Shown: positions 1-7,057 of the stretch, piece after piece
How the letters are laid out: every line of letters starts with the position of its first letter
Position numbering within the stretch: the stretch's first letter is position 1
Source: JBJXGC01 sp046154545
Lineage (GTDB): Bacteria; Chloroflexota; Dehalococcoidia; Tepidiformales; Tepidiformaceae
Length of the DNA: 31,257 nucleotides
Direction of reading: 5' to 3'
Assembly: GCA_046154545.1 (NCBI GenBank)
Contig: JBJXGC010000331.1
Location: forward strand, 1-31,257
Position numbers and translations under genes: made by a program
Notes under the pieces: generated by a model
Databases searched by the model: none
What the model was told of the DNA's origin: nothing
The model's input: the letters and a program-made list of their open reading frames with translations, nothing else

Positions 1-795
1 CTGGTGGTGGTGCTCGACCTGGTGCCCGATGGGGCGATTGACGTGCCGTTCGACAGCCCGGGTGGCGATTTCAGCCTGGATGACGACGACGACCCGGCGC
101 TGCCAGCGAGCCGCAGTTTCCCGCTTGCGGCAGGCAGCTACGTGGTCAGGCAGGACGCCTTTCTCACGGGGTACGAAGTCAGCACCATCTGCACGGACCC
201 GGATGGCGGCACGGTGATCTTCGCAGCGAACGGGGCGACGGTGGACCTGGACGCGGGCGAGACCGTGACCTGCACGTTCACGAACAGGGTCGACTCAACG
301 CCGCCGGCACTGACATTGCCCGCGACCATTGTGGTCGACGCTACAAGCCCCGCGGGCGCCACCGTCACCTACACGGCATTCGCGACCGACCTGGGCGACC
401 CATCGCCGACAGTCGCGTGTCTGCCAGTATCCGGAAGTGTGTTCCCCGCCGGATCGACCACCGTTAACTGCACGGCAACGGACGGCGCCGACAACTCCAC
501 CAGCGGTTCGTTCGTGGTTCGCGTACGTGGAGCGGGTGAGCAGATCACAGCGCTGACCGCCAAGACGCTGGCCTTCGTGGACCGGCCCGCGCTCGAAGCG
601 GCGCTCAAGGCGACCCTGACAACGGCCGCCAATGCGCTCGCCGCGGGCCGGACGCCAGCGGCCTGTGCGGCGCTTACCGCCTACAGGTCGTTCGTGAGCG
701 CTGCGCCCGCAGGGTCCCTGACGCCGGCCGAAAAGTCGGAGCTTATCGCGGACGCGACGCGCATCCGGCAGGCCATCGGTTGCGGTTCGGTGTAA
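1..795 (+). CDS. Secreted adhesin-like protein, C-terminal part (prealbumin-like, HYR and FIMAH domains)
   Basis: The reading frame is open at the left edge, so only the last 264 codons are present and the true start lies outside the window. Residues about 1-95 resemble the prealbumin-like repeat that often ends in a CTFTN motif, here TVTCTFTNR. Residues about 97-175 look like an HYR domain, an immunoglobulin-like adhesion module, with PPALTLPATIVVDA at its start and STTVNCTATDGADN near its end. The last 85 residues match the FIMAH pattern: GAGEQITALTAKTLAF, a pair of helices containing AACAAL, and a closing AIGCG. Such modules occur in large exported surface or secreted proteins. The aspartate run LDDDDDP is typical of the prealbumin-like repeat. 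A strong hairpin follows the stop codon. The substrate or binding partner cannot be told from this fragment. Confidence 0.8.
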   Translation: MVVVLDLVPDGAIDVPFDSPGGDFSLDDDDDPALPASRSFPLAAGSYVVRQDAFLTGYEVSTICTDPDGGTVIFAANGATVDLDAGETVTCTFTNRVDSTPPALTLPATIVVDATSPAGATVTYTAFATDLGDPSPTVACLPVSGSVFPAGSTTVNCTATDGADNSTSGSFVVRVRGAGEQITALTAKTLAFVDRPALEAALKATLTTAANALAAGRTPAACAALTAYRSFVSAAPAGSLTPAEKSELIADATRIRQAIGCGSV

Positions 796-807
796 GGCCA
801 CATGCGC

Positions 808-840
808 CCGGCCTGATCCAGGAGCCGCCGATCAGGCCGG
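808..840 (+). terminator. GC-rich hairpin after the adhesin gene
   Basis: CCGGCCTGATC at 808-818 and GATCAGGCCGG at 830-840 form a perfect 11-bp stem with an 11-nt loop, starting 12 bp after the TAA stop. No U-run follows, so it may act with Rho or stabilise the mRNA end rather than be a classic intrinsic terminator. Confidence 0.6.
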
Positions 841-875
841 AACGCCCCCGCGTATGCGCGGCCACCATCCCTTCG

Positions 876-1017
876 TCAGATTGGCACCGCCGCGGGCGAT
901 GTCAGTACCGGCAGTCCAGGCGGGCCAGGCGGTCGTCGTTGGTAACGAACAGGTCGGCCCCGGCGGCCGCGAGCCAGACCTACGTCGCTGCGTGCACTCG
1001 GCGCTCCAGACTTTCGT
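876..1017 (-). pseudogene. Decayed C-terminal fragment of a VapC/PIN toxin
   Basis: On the minus strand one frame reads SLERRVHAAT, a stop, then VWLAAAGADLFVTNDDRLARL. A neighbouring frame then continues as PGLPVLTSPAAVPI before TGA at 876-878. The intact VapC at 1273-1692 ends GATLFVTNDERLSRK, then PGVPVLTSLRAVPI, so both pieces are recognisable as the last part of a PIN domain, including the TND motif. At least one in-frame stop (TAG, probably a former Tyr codon) and one frameshift separate the pieces. The DNA around the two stop codons is also alike, both reading TCAGATTGG. No 5' half is visible upstream, so this is a relic of a tandem paralogue or a partial duplication. It should encode no working toxin. 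Confidence 0.8.
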
Positions 1018-1116
1018 TTATTGAACACACCACGGAAGGGCCCGGGGAACGTAGACGGCCGGGCCCAGATTGATGGCACGGGTGTCGCCGCTTGTCGTGG
1101 ACCTCAGACGACGGAC

Positions 1117-1184
1117 CTTCCGATCGCGGCCGGGAGGCCGCTCGACCGCACTCCGCGGAACTTCCGATCGCGGCCGGGAGGCCG
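1117..1184. repeat. 24-bp perfect direct repeat, two copies
   Basis: The same 24 bases occupy 1117-1140 and 1161-1184, beginning CTTCCGATCGCGG and ending GGGAGGCCG, 44 bp apart start to start. They lie in the gene-free stretch 1018-1272 between the vapC relic and intact vapC. I see no open frame with family resemblance there. Two copies with a 20-bp gap do not make a CRISPR array. The repeat may be scar sequence from the duplication that produced the relic. Confidence 0.85.
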
Positions 1185-1272
1185 ACCTCATCCTTGCGGC
1201 AACAAGGGATCGCCGTCACGGTGCTGGGGTACGTCCTTCCACCCGCGGGTCTCGAAATCGGAGCGGCCTGGC

Positions 1273-1692
1273 TCAGATTGGGACGGCTCGGAGCGACGTG
1301 AGTACAGGGACGCCGGGGACCACTTTTCTCGATAGGCGCTCGTCGTTCGTTACAAAGAGCGTTGCGCCGGCTTCTGCCGCACACGCCAACTGGATCGCGT
1401 CGGGTTGGCGGATGGTCCGGTCTCGCCGGATCACTGCGTATCGTAACGCAGCCTGATCGCCGAATGGGTACACGTCGGCGATCTCGGGCAAGCTCGTGCG
1501 CCACAGGTCCCAGGCCTCGCGATGGTCTGCGGGGATCCCCGCAAGGACCTCGCCAAGACTCATCGAGGAGGTTACCAGCGCATCCCCACGTTGGAGCATG
1601 CGTTGCCAGAGGCCACGAACGAGAACAGTGAGTTCGCCATAGTCCTCGAAAAGGTAGATGAAGAGGTTGGAGTCCCAGAAGACCCTCATCAT
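1273..1692 (-). CDS. vapC: VapC-type PIN-domain ribonuclease toxin
   Basis: A 139-residue PIN-domain protein of usual VapC length. It carries the four acidic residues expected to bind metal and cleave RNA: D7 (FWDSN), E48 (SLGEVL), D98 (RQPDAIQLA) and D117 (VTNDERL). I chose the ATG at 1692 because the upstream antitoxin stop codon overlaps it (ATGATGAGG contains the TGA), the usual translational coupling of toxin to antitoxin. The second ATG at 1689 is equally possible. Longer in-frame extensions to about 2001 only read through the antitoxin gene in another frame. VapC proteins typically cut tRNA or rRNA, but the target here is unknown. A decayed copy of the C-terminus lies just downstream at 876-1017. 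Confidence 0.88.
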   Translation of the reverse strand: MMRVFWDSNLFIYLFEDYGELTVLVRGLWQRMLQRGDALVTSSMSLGEVLAGIPADHREAWDLWRTSLPEIADVYPFGDQAALRYAVIRRDRTIRQPDAIQLACAAEAGATLFVTNDERLSRKVVPGVPVLTSLRAVPI

Positions 1693-2162
1693 TCGTCCCA
1701 ACTGGCGCGTTGTTCGCGGATGAACGCGTCGGGGTCGATACGGCGCCAGATGCCGGACGCGCGCATGCCGGCAATGAGTTCGTCCATCGCCCGCTCGCGC
1801 GAACGACCCGCGTAGGTGTCTTCGTACCAGGCCAGGAGATAGGTCAACGACGGGGGAAGGTCGGCCGCGTCCGGCATCATGCGGCCGGACGCGCGGCCGG
1901 GGTGCACGGAGTCGCCGGGCCGGTAAAGCCGGTATCTTCCCCGGGTGGTCCTCGTCAGCATCCGGTCCCGGTCCGGGCTCGGGCGGGCGGAACCGACGCA
2001 ATGGCCCGCCACGTGGGCCGCGATGGTCGATGGCGTGACCCCTCCGGCCCAGGGTTCGGCCGCGATGCGTCTCTCGATATCGAACCGTGTGAAATCAGCG
2101 TTGCGCCCATGCTCGCGGTGGAGGAGAGCTAGCCCAAGCCAAACTTGCGTTGCCGCTTTCAT
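1689..2162 (-). CDS. Putative antitoxin with winged-helix-like N-terminus, partner of VapC
   Basis: A 157-residue protein directly upstream of vapC, overlapping its start by 4 nt (or ending at the second ATG), so the two are almost certainly co-translated. Residues about 1-85 (KAATQVWLGLALLHREHG, then RFDIERRIAAEPWAGGVTPSTIAAHV, then TRGRYRLYRPGD) look like a small winged helix: a helical start, a recognition-helix-like segment and a basic beta wing. Residues about 100-157 (LAWYEDTYAGRSRERAMDELIAGM) are mostly helical and may wrap the toxin. It is not a familiar RHH, AbrB or Phd antitoxin, so the role comes mainly from position. I chose the ATG at 2162 because the preceding 60 bases hold a promoter-like element with an inverted repeat; no clear Shine-Dalgarno sequence is visible. 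Confidence 0.7.
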   Translation of the reverse strand: MKAATQVWLGLALLHREHGRNADFTRFDIERRIAAEPWAGGVTPSTIAAHVAGHCVGSARPSPDRDRMLTRTTRGRYRLYRPGDSVHPGRASGRMMPDAADLPPSLTYLLAWYEDTYAGRSRERAMDELIAGMRASGIWRRIDPDAFIREQRASWDE

Positions 2163-2179
2163 GGATTGCCGGTCCGCTG

Positions 2180-2205
2180 ATTGTAAGTTCCCAATAATCT
2201 TACAA
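2180..2205 (-). promoter_or_regulatory. Promoter/operator of the antitoxin-vapC operon
   Basis: TTGTAAG at 2181-2187 and CTTACAA at 2199-2205 form a perfect 7-bp inverted repeat with an 11-bp gap. On the minus strand one arm contains TACAAT (2185 to 2180), a good -10 hexamer, 17 nt before the antitoxin ATG. A palindrome covering the -10 is what autorepression by an antitoxin-toxin complex would need. It is also a clearly AT-richer patch than its surroundings. Confidence 0.6.
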
Positions 2206-2229
2206 CAGCGCCTGGGGAGGGCCAAGGCC

Positions 2230-3369
2230 CTACGTCCCCGCCAGCGCCTGATAGACCGCCTGGCCGAGGCTGACGGTGCGTGTGTCGCCCGTCGTGGTGG
2301 AGTTCATCTTCGTCATGGCGAAGGCGATGACGAGGTTCGCGTCCATGTCGATCTGGGCGAGCGAGCCGCCCCAGCCGCCCCAGTAGCAGGTGCGCGGGTT
2401 CGGGCCGAGCGGCGCCTCGGCGCTGTTCAGCCCGAAGCCGATGCCGTGGCGGAGGGGCATGCCGAGGACGAGGTCGGTGCCGTTGCACTGCTCTTCGAAG
2501 ATCGTTTGGCAGCCTTTCGCCGAAAGGAGCCGCTTGCCCCAGGCTTCGCCACCGTTCGCGAGCACGGTGTGGACGCGGGCGATGGAGCGGGCGTTGCCGT
2601 GGCCGTTCGCGGCCGGGATCTCGGCGCCGCGCCAGCCGCGCGTGCGCGAGTCGAGGGCGTTCATGACGGGCCAGCGGAAGACGCGTCCCGGGATGGTGTC
2701 GGGCCCGGCAGCCAGCGCGCCCCCGACGGCAACGGGCGGGATGAGGTCGGCCACCCGGCCGTCGTGCTTCGGGTCGAAGCCGATGTGGAAGTCGGCCTCG
2801 AGCGGGCCGGCCACTTCGGTCGCGAAGAATTGGCCGAGCGACTTGCCGCTGATTCGCCGCACAACCTCGCCGACGAGGTTGCCCTGGGTGATGGCGTGGT
2901 AGCCCGAGGCGGTACCCGCCTCCCACCAGGGCGCCTGGGCGGCGAGGAGCGAGGTCACCTTTTCCCAGTCGTAGAGGTCTTCGACGGCGATCTTCGTGTC
3001 CCAGCCGGGCAGGCCAGCCGTGTGGCTCATGAGGTGGCGCACCTCGATCCGCTCCTTGCCGTTCTGGGCGAACTCGGGCCAGTACTTCGCGACCGGGGCA
3101 TGGAAGTCGAGCTGGCCGCGGTCGGCGAGGATGAGCGCGCAGACCGCGGTCATCGTCTTTGTCGTCGAATAGACGTTGACGATCGTGTCGCGCTCCCAGG
3201 CGCGGCTGCCGTCGTCGTTGGCCACGCCGCCCCAGAGGTCCACGACCATCTCGCCCTTCACGGTGACGGCGACGGAAGCACCAGCATCGAGGCCGTCCTC
3301 GAAGTTCTTGGCGAAGGCCGCGCGGACGCGTTCGAAACGGGGGTCGCAATTGCCGTGCACTTCGACCAT
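2230..3369 (-). CDS. Serine hydrolase, beta-lactamase/family VIII esterase type (copy 1)
   Basis: A 379-residue protein of the class C beta-lactamase-like fold. The nucleophile motif SxxK is S68-T-T-K71 in VYSTTKTMT, and the second catalytic tyrosine is probably Y157 in SGYHAITQG. A C-terminal WGGWGGS at about 330-336 takes the place of the KTG-like motif, as in many EstB-type carboxylesterases. No signal peptide is seen, which favours a cytoplasmic esterase over a secreted beta-lactamase. The ATG at 3369 was chosen because GGAGG stands 7 bases before it and because the paralogue at 3476-4630 begins with the same MVEVHG sequence. It follows that paralogue on the same strand with a 106-bp gap, so they may share a transcript. 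The natural ester or amide substrate is unknown. Confidence 0.88.
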   Translation of the reverse strand: MVEVHGNCDPRFERVRAAFAKNFEDGLDAGASVAVTVKGEMVVDLWGGVANDDGSRAWERDTIVNVYSTTKTMTAVCALILADRGQLDFHAPVAKYWPEFAQNGKERIEVRHLMSHTAGLPGWDTKIAVEDLYDWEKVTSLLAAQAPWWEAGTASGYHAITQGNLVGEVVRRISGKSLGQFFATEVAGPLEADFHIGFDPKHDGRVADLIPPVAVGGALAAGPDTIPGRVFRWPVMNALDSRTRGWRGAEIPAANGHGNARSIARVHTVLANGGEAWGKRLLSAKGCQTIFEEQCNGTDLVLGMPLRHGIGFGLNSAEAPLGPNPRTCYWGGWGGSLAQIDMDANLVIAFAMTKMNSTTTGDTRTVSLGQAVYQALAGT

Positions 3370-3475
3370 GGGGGAGCCTCCGGGAGGCGGCCACCAGGGG
3401 AGGCCGCCGGTGATGTCGCGCACGGTACGCGATCGGCAGTGGACTGACTAATGTCAGGTGCCCGGCGCGCAGTGG

Positions 3476-4630
3476 TCAGGCAGGGACTGCACCCAGTGAC
3501 GTGTACGCTGCGGCGAGAAGCGCCTTGCCGCGCGCGTCGCCGACGGTCCCCTCGCTGAGCATGCGGTTCATCATGTAGGCCACCGTCATACGGCGATCCA
3601 GGTCAACGATGATGAGCGAGCCGCCCCATCCGCCCCAGAAACAGACGCGGCCCTCGGGGATGAACGGTACCGCCTCGGCGTCCGGCAGGCCGTAGCCGAT
3701 CCCGAAGCGCATCGGCACGCCGAGGACCAGGTCCATGCCTCGTGACTGTTCCCGGAAGACGAGTTCGCAGGCCTCGGGCGAGAGCAGGCGGATCCCATCT
3801 ACCTCGCCGCCACACGCCAGCACGGACTGGACGCGCGCGACCGAGCGGGCATTGCCGTGGCCGTTCGCGGCGCCAATATCGGCCCGCCGCCAGGCCTCTG
3901 TCCGGGCCCATGTGGCGTCGAGGGCCGGGCCCGAGAACGTTTTCGCCATTGGACTTTCTGGGTCGAGCGCCGAGATGTCAATCGCCATGGGCGGCGGAGG
4001 GATGACGTTGGCGACGCGGGCGAAGTGCTTCGGGTCGAGTCCGATGTGGAAGTCGGCGCCGAGCGGTCCCGCAATCTCCGTCGCGAAGAACTTCCCCAGC
4101 GGTGTGCCCGTGATCCGCCGGACCACTTCGCCCACGAGGTGGCCCTGGTTCAGGGCGTGATATCCCGAAGCGGTGCCCGGCTCCCACCACGGCGCCTGGG
4201 CCGCGAGCATCTTCGTGGACTTCTCCCAATCGTAGACATCTTCGACCGTCACGGGCTGCTCCCAGGCCGAGACACCGGACGTGTGCGACATCAGGTGCCG
4301 GACCTCGATGGCGCCCTTCCCGTTCGCCGCGAACTCGGGCCAGTACTTCGCCACCGGCGCGAAGACATCGAGTTCGCCCCGGCTGACCAGGAGCAAGGCG
4401 GCCAGTGACGTCATGGTCTTCGTCGTCGACCAGACATTCGTAATCGTGTCCTCGGCCCAGGGCCGGGTTTTTTCTTCATCGGTCCAGCCGCCCCAGAGAT
4501 CGACGACGGGCCGGCCGTCGAGCGTGACCGCGACGGAGGCGCCAACGTCGAGTCCGTCGTCCAAGTTCTTCGCGAACGCCTCCTGGACCGCCGAGAAGCG
4601 GGGGTCGCAATGTCCATGAACTTCGACCAT
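3476..4630 (-). CDS. Serine hydrolase, beta-lactamase/family VIII esterase type (copy 2)
   Basis: A 384-residue paralogue of the next gene downstream, aligned almost end to end: MVEVHG at the start, S68-T-T-K71, Y157 in SGYHALNQG, NGHGNARS, and FWGGWGGS near the C-terminus. Divergence is spread throughout, so this is an old tandem duplication rather than a recent copy. It has a longer middle section, including PPPPMAIDISALDPESP, where the other copy reads PPVAVGGALAAGPD; this may change substrate entry. GGAGG precedes the ATG at 4630 by about 6 bases, and the same MVEVHG start in both copies supports the choice. No export signal is seen. The gene lies first in the pair and diverges from mntA across a 155-bp region. 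The likely role is hydrolysis of a small ester or lactone. Confidence 0.88.
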   Translation of the reverse strand: MVEVHGHCDPRFSAVQEAFAKNLDDGLDVGASVAVTLDGRPVVDLWGGWTDEEKTRPWAEDTITNVWSTTKTMTSLAALLLVSRGELDVFAPVAKYWPEFAANGKGAIEVRHLMSHTSGVSAWEQPVTVEDVYDWEKSTKMLAAQAPWWEPGTASGYHALNQGHLVGEVVRRITGTPLGKFFATEIAGPLGADFHIGLDPKHFARVANVIPPPPMAIDISALDPESPMAKTFSGPALDATWARTEAWRRADIGAANGHGNARSVARVQSVLACGGEVDGIRLLSPEACELVFREQSRGMDLVLGVPMRFGIGYGLPDAEAVPFIPEGRVCFWGGWGGSLIIVDLDRRMTVAYMMNRMLSEGTVGDARGKALLAAAYTSLGAVPA

Positions 4631-4740
4631 GGGGAGCCTCCTGCGGCGGCCGTGCACGGCTCGCCTGCGTGATGGCGCGAACGTTACGCGAAACGGCGGC
4701 TCACGTCGCGCGGGGACGCCGGGGGCGCCCGTCGAACCGC

Positions 4741-4785
4741 GCCCCAGTCCTCATGACACCGCCCCAGTCGATGTATACTGTTCTC
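4741..4785 (+). promoter_or_regulatory. mntA-hepT promoter, probably giving a leaderless mRNA
   Basis: ATGACA at 4753-4758 and TATACT at 4774-4779 resemble -35 and -10 boxes, with a short 15-bp spacer. The ATG of mntA begins 6 nt after TATACT, where transcription itself should start, and there is no Shine-Dalgarno sequence. GCCCCAGTC occurs at 4741-4749 and again at 4761-4769, a 20-bp period (two helical turns) flanking the -35, and may be a binding site for the toxin-antitoxin complex. Confidence 0.6.
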
Positions 4786-5079
4786 ATGGGACGGCATGAC
4801 GCGGTGATGGAGACGCTCGCCCAAAACATGGACGCGGTCCGGGCGTTCGGAGTCCGCGAACTCGCCGTCTTTGGCTCGACCGTCCGCGGCGAGGCTCAGG
4901 AGGGGAGCGACGTGGACATCCTTGTCGATTTCGCCGGCGTACCGACGTTCCGGCAGTTCATGGGGCTGCAATGCTTCCTCGAAGACATCCTCGGGCTCCC
5001 CATCGACCTTGCCGACCGCGAGGCGTTGAAGCCAGCGTTCCGGCCCGTCATCGAGAAGGAAGCCCGGCGCGTTGCGTGA
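4786..5079 (+). CDS. mntA: MntA-type minimal nucleotidyltransferase antitoxin
   Basis: A 97-residue member of the DNA polymerase beta-like minimal nucleotidyltransferases. The family signature GSX10DXD is complete: G30-S31 in VFGSTVRG, then D42 and D44 in GSDVDILVDF. Family members paired with HEPN toxins add nucleotides to a tyrosine of the toxin and so switch it off. An in-frame ATG exists at 4669, but the ATG at 4786 fits family length and lies 6 nt after a TATACT box, pointing to leaderless translation. The stop overlaps the start of hepT by 8 nt, so the two proteins are made together. Confidence 0.88.
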   Translation: MGRHDAVMETLAQNMDAVRAFGVRELAVFGSTVRGEAQEGSDVDILVDFAGVPTFRQFMGLQCFLEDILGLPIDLADREALKPAFRPVIEKEARRVA

Positions 5080-5437
5080 CGACATTGCCCGGCTTGAGGA
5101 CATCCGGGACAGTTTGAGCCGATTAGTCGCCTGGAGCAGCGCGGACGACGCCGAGGCGGCGTTTCGGGCGCGGGGAATGCTCTACTCTGCGGTCATCCGA
5201 GAGTTCACTGTCATCGGCGAAGCGGTCAAGCACCTCAGTTCCGGGGCGATGTCCGTTGATCCGGTCGTCCCCTGGCGAGCCCTTGCAGGATTTCGTGACG
5301 TGCTGGTACACAACTACTTCGGCATCCGTGACGAGGTGGTATGGGACGCGGTGACCAGCGTCGCGCCCGAGCTGCTCCGCCAGGTCACGAGCATGGTTGC
5401 CGCGCTGGACACCGGCGGCAACCCTCCAGACGATTGA
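5072..5437 (+). CDS. hepT: HepT-type HEPN-domain ribonuclease toxin
   Basis: A 121-residue all-alpha HEPN protein. It carries the Rx4-6H RNase motif as R75-D-V-L-V-H80, followed by Y82, giving the RX4HXY form in which the tyrosine is the residue modified by the partner MntA. The first in-frame start is TTG at 5072, overlapping the last codons of mntA. No ATG or GTG gives a full-length domain, so coupling to mntA translation is likely. Such toxins form dimers that cleave RNA, and they have been linked to phage defence or stress in other bacteria. A strong hairpin 50 bp downstream ends the operon. Both catalytic residues are present, so the toxin should be functional. Confidence 0.87.
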   Translation: MRDDIARLEDIRDSLSRLVAWSSADDAEAAFRARGMLYSAVIREFTVIGEAVKHLSSGAMSVDPVVPWRALAGFRDVLVHNYFGIRDEVVWDAVTSVAPELLRQVTSMVAALDTGGNPPDD

Positions 5438-5486
5438 CAGCGTGACCGTCCGAACAGTCCGGTTTGTGATGCCGGCAAGAGACGAC

Positions 5487-5512
5487 GATGCCCGGGCTAC
5501 GGCCCGGGCATC
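5487..5512. terminator. Hairpin between convergent hepT and amidohydrolase genes
   Basis: GATGCCCGGGC at 5487-5497 and GCCCGGGCATC at 5502-5512 form a perfect 11-bp stem closed by a TACG tetraloop. It lies between the stops of converging genes and could serve both, but neither side has a U-run. Confidence 0.7.
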
Positions 5513-5543
5513 GCGCTGGTAGCTGCGTGGGGTCTGACGCGCG

Positions 5544-6722
5544 TCAGACCTGGAGGTTGTAGAGCTTCGCCGAGTTCGACTGGAGCAGCTTCTTCAGACT
5601 TTCCTCGGAGAGGTGGCTGAGGTTCTGCTCGATGAAGTCCTTCGGGTAGATGGCCACGGAGTTGGGCCCCGGCGACATGCTCGTCGGGTGGGGGAAGTCG
5701 GTTTCGTAGAGGAAGTTGTCGGGGCCGATGGCCTCGATCGCCTTGATCGCGCTCATCTCTTCGAACCAGAAGCAGGCGTACACCTGCCGCTTGAAGTACT
5801 CGCTCGGGAGCATGGTCATCTCAGGGTGCTCTTCGCGGCAGCCGCTGTTCAGCCACTGCCAGTCCATCGCCTCAAGGACGAACGGCACCCAGCCGATGCC
5901 GCTCTCGACGCTGACGAAGTTCAGCTTCGGGAAGCGGTGGCAGAGGCCGCCGAGGATGATGTCCATCACGGCGTTGGAGTTGTCGAGGAAGAGCTGGCAG
6001 GTGATCTTGGCGTAGGCCGCCTGCCTGCCGTTGTCGACCGAGGCGTTGCGGATCTGGGTGAGGTCGCCCGAACCGATGTGGAAGTTGATCGGCAGGCCGA
6101 GGTCCTGGGCGGTGTTCCAGAGCGGGTCCCAGTGGCGGTCGGTGATGCGCGGGAAGCCCCAGACGTAGGGCTGGTTCGTCATCAGGATGCCCTTGTGGCC
6201 GATCTTGGCGCAGCGCTCGATCTCCTTGACGCAGAGATCCACGTCCCAGAAGGGCATGGCCATGATCGGGATGAAGCGGCGCCGATCGACGGCCGTCCAG
6301 TCGATGAGGAAGTCGTTGTAGGCCTTGACGCACTCGTAGCGGAGCTCTTCGTCGGTGAGGGAGATGAAGTTGCCGGCGCCGAAGCCACCAACGTTCGGGT
6401 AGATGACCTGGGCCCAGATGCCGTACTCGTCCATCCGCTTGAGGCGCTCTTTGGCGTCCCAGGAGCCGTGGTCAGCGGCGTCGAGAGAGGGCGGATGGTC
6501 GGGTGGCGGGTCGGTCCAGCCGGCCATGGCGGCGCCGGCGGTGGGCATGAACGGCTTGCCCCCCATGAACCAGCGGTCTTCCTTGATGCTCTCGTCGTAC
6601 TGGACGTGGGGGACCATCTCGCCCCATTTCTTGACGGACACACGTTCCGTCCAGAGGTGAGCTGGCTCCGAGATGTGGCTGTCCGCATCGATGACTTTGA
6701 TGCGATCGACGACTGCTGGCAT
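5544..6722 (-). CDS. Amidohydrolase family 2 metal-dependent hydrolase/decarboxylase
   Basis: A 392-residue TIM-barrel protein of the amidohydrolase-2 group, which includes o-pyrocatechuate and related decarboxylases as well as hydrolases. The metal-binding start DxDxH is D12-A-D14-S-H16-ISEP. Later barrel motifs are NFHIGSG, VSVESGIGWVP and the C-terminal YETDFPHPTSMSPG, which supplies the conserved aspartate. The ATG at 6722 is preceded by AAAGGAGG at good spacing, and the in-frame extension upstream to 6905 has no family similarity. This large subfamily is common in actinobacterial and chloroflexal catabolic clusters, with mostly unknown substrates. Here it stands alone between two toxin-antitoxin loci, so the neighbours do not fix the substrate. 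Confidence 0.87.
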   Translation of the reverse strand: MPAVVDRIKVIDADSHISEPAHLWTERVSVKKWGEMVPHVQYDESIKEDRWFMGGKPFMPTAGAAMAGWTDPPPDHPPSLDAADHGSWDAKERLKRMDEYGIWAQVIYPNVGGFGAGNFISLTDEELRYECVKAYNDFLIDWTAVDRRRFIPIMAMPFWDVDLCVKEIERCAKIGHKGILMTNQPYVWGFPRITDRHWDPLWNTAQDLGLPINFHIGSGDLTQIRNASVDNGRQAAYAKITCQLFLDNSNAVMDIILGGLCHRFPKLNFVSVESGIGWVPFVLEAMDWQWLNSGCREEHPEMTMLPSEYFKRQVYACFWFEEMSAIKAIEAIGPDNFLYETDFPHPTSMSPGPNSVAIYPKDFIEQNLSHLSEESLKKLLQSNSAKLYNLQV

Positions 6723-6828
6723 GGAGGCCTCCTTTGGCTGCAATGGTTGCCCTCTATGGGACCGATTGACGGGCTGAGGATACGCCCGTGGCGAGAGGGT
6801 GTCACGTGTCGGGGTGCCGGTCTGACGG

Positions 6829-7057
6829 TCACTTCCTGGCGATCGAGAGGAACTCCTCCACGGTGAGGCCCATTCTCCGGATGAGGTCCCGAAGAAGGCC
6901 CTCATCCACCGCGCGATGGTCCGGGATCGACAGCGTCGAGCGTTCGCCAGGTTTGGTGTACATGCGGTGGCTCCCCGCCTGGCGGCGCATCAGCCAGCCG
7001 TGTTCCTCGGCTACCCGGCCGATCTCCCGGCCCGAGTGACCCGGCGAGCCAGCCCAT
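6829..7057 (-). pseudogene. hicA: HicA-type mRNA interferase, frameshifted near its start
   Basis: The minus-strand frame ending at TGA 6829-6831 reads SGREIGRVAEEHGWLMRR, QAGSHRMYTKPGERS, TLSIPDHRAVDEGLLRDLI and RRMGLTVEEFL. This is a HicA double-stranded-RNA-binding-like toxin with the catalytic histidine in GSH. The frame contains no ATG, GTG or TTG until the internal Met of WLMRR, which would lose the first helix. The natural start, an ATG at 7057 overlapping the hicB stop as TGATGG, reads MGWLAGS in a different frame. Removing one base at about 7036-7039 would join MGWLAG to SSGREI. So the gene is either a one-base frameshift pseudogene, a sequencing error, or a frameshifting case. It is too short and lacks a start, so simple gene callers miss it. 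Confidence 0.75.

Noticed and set aside
1117..1184. CRISPR-like repeat
   Set aside because: Only two copies with a 20-bp gap, no third unit and no cas genes.
1945..3447. A 500-codon plus-strand frame over the first serine hydrolase
   Set aside because: Composition shadow: no motif is seen, while the minus strand has SxxK, tyrosine, a Shine-Dalgarno sequence and a paralogue.
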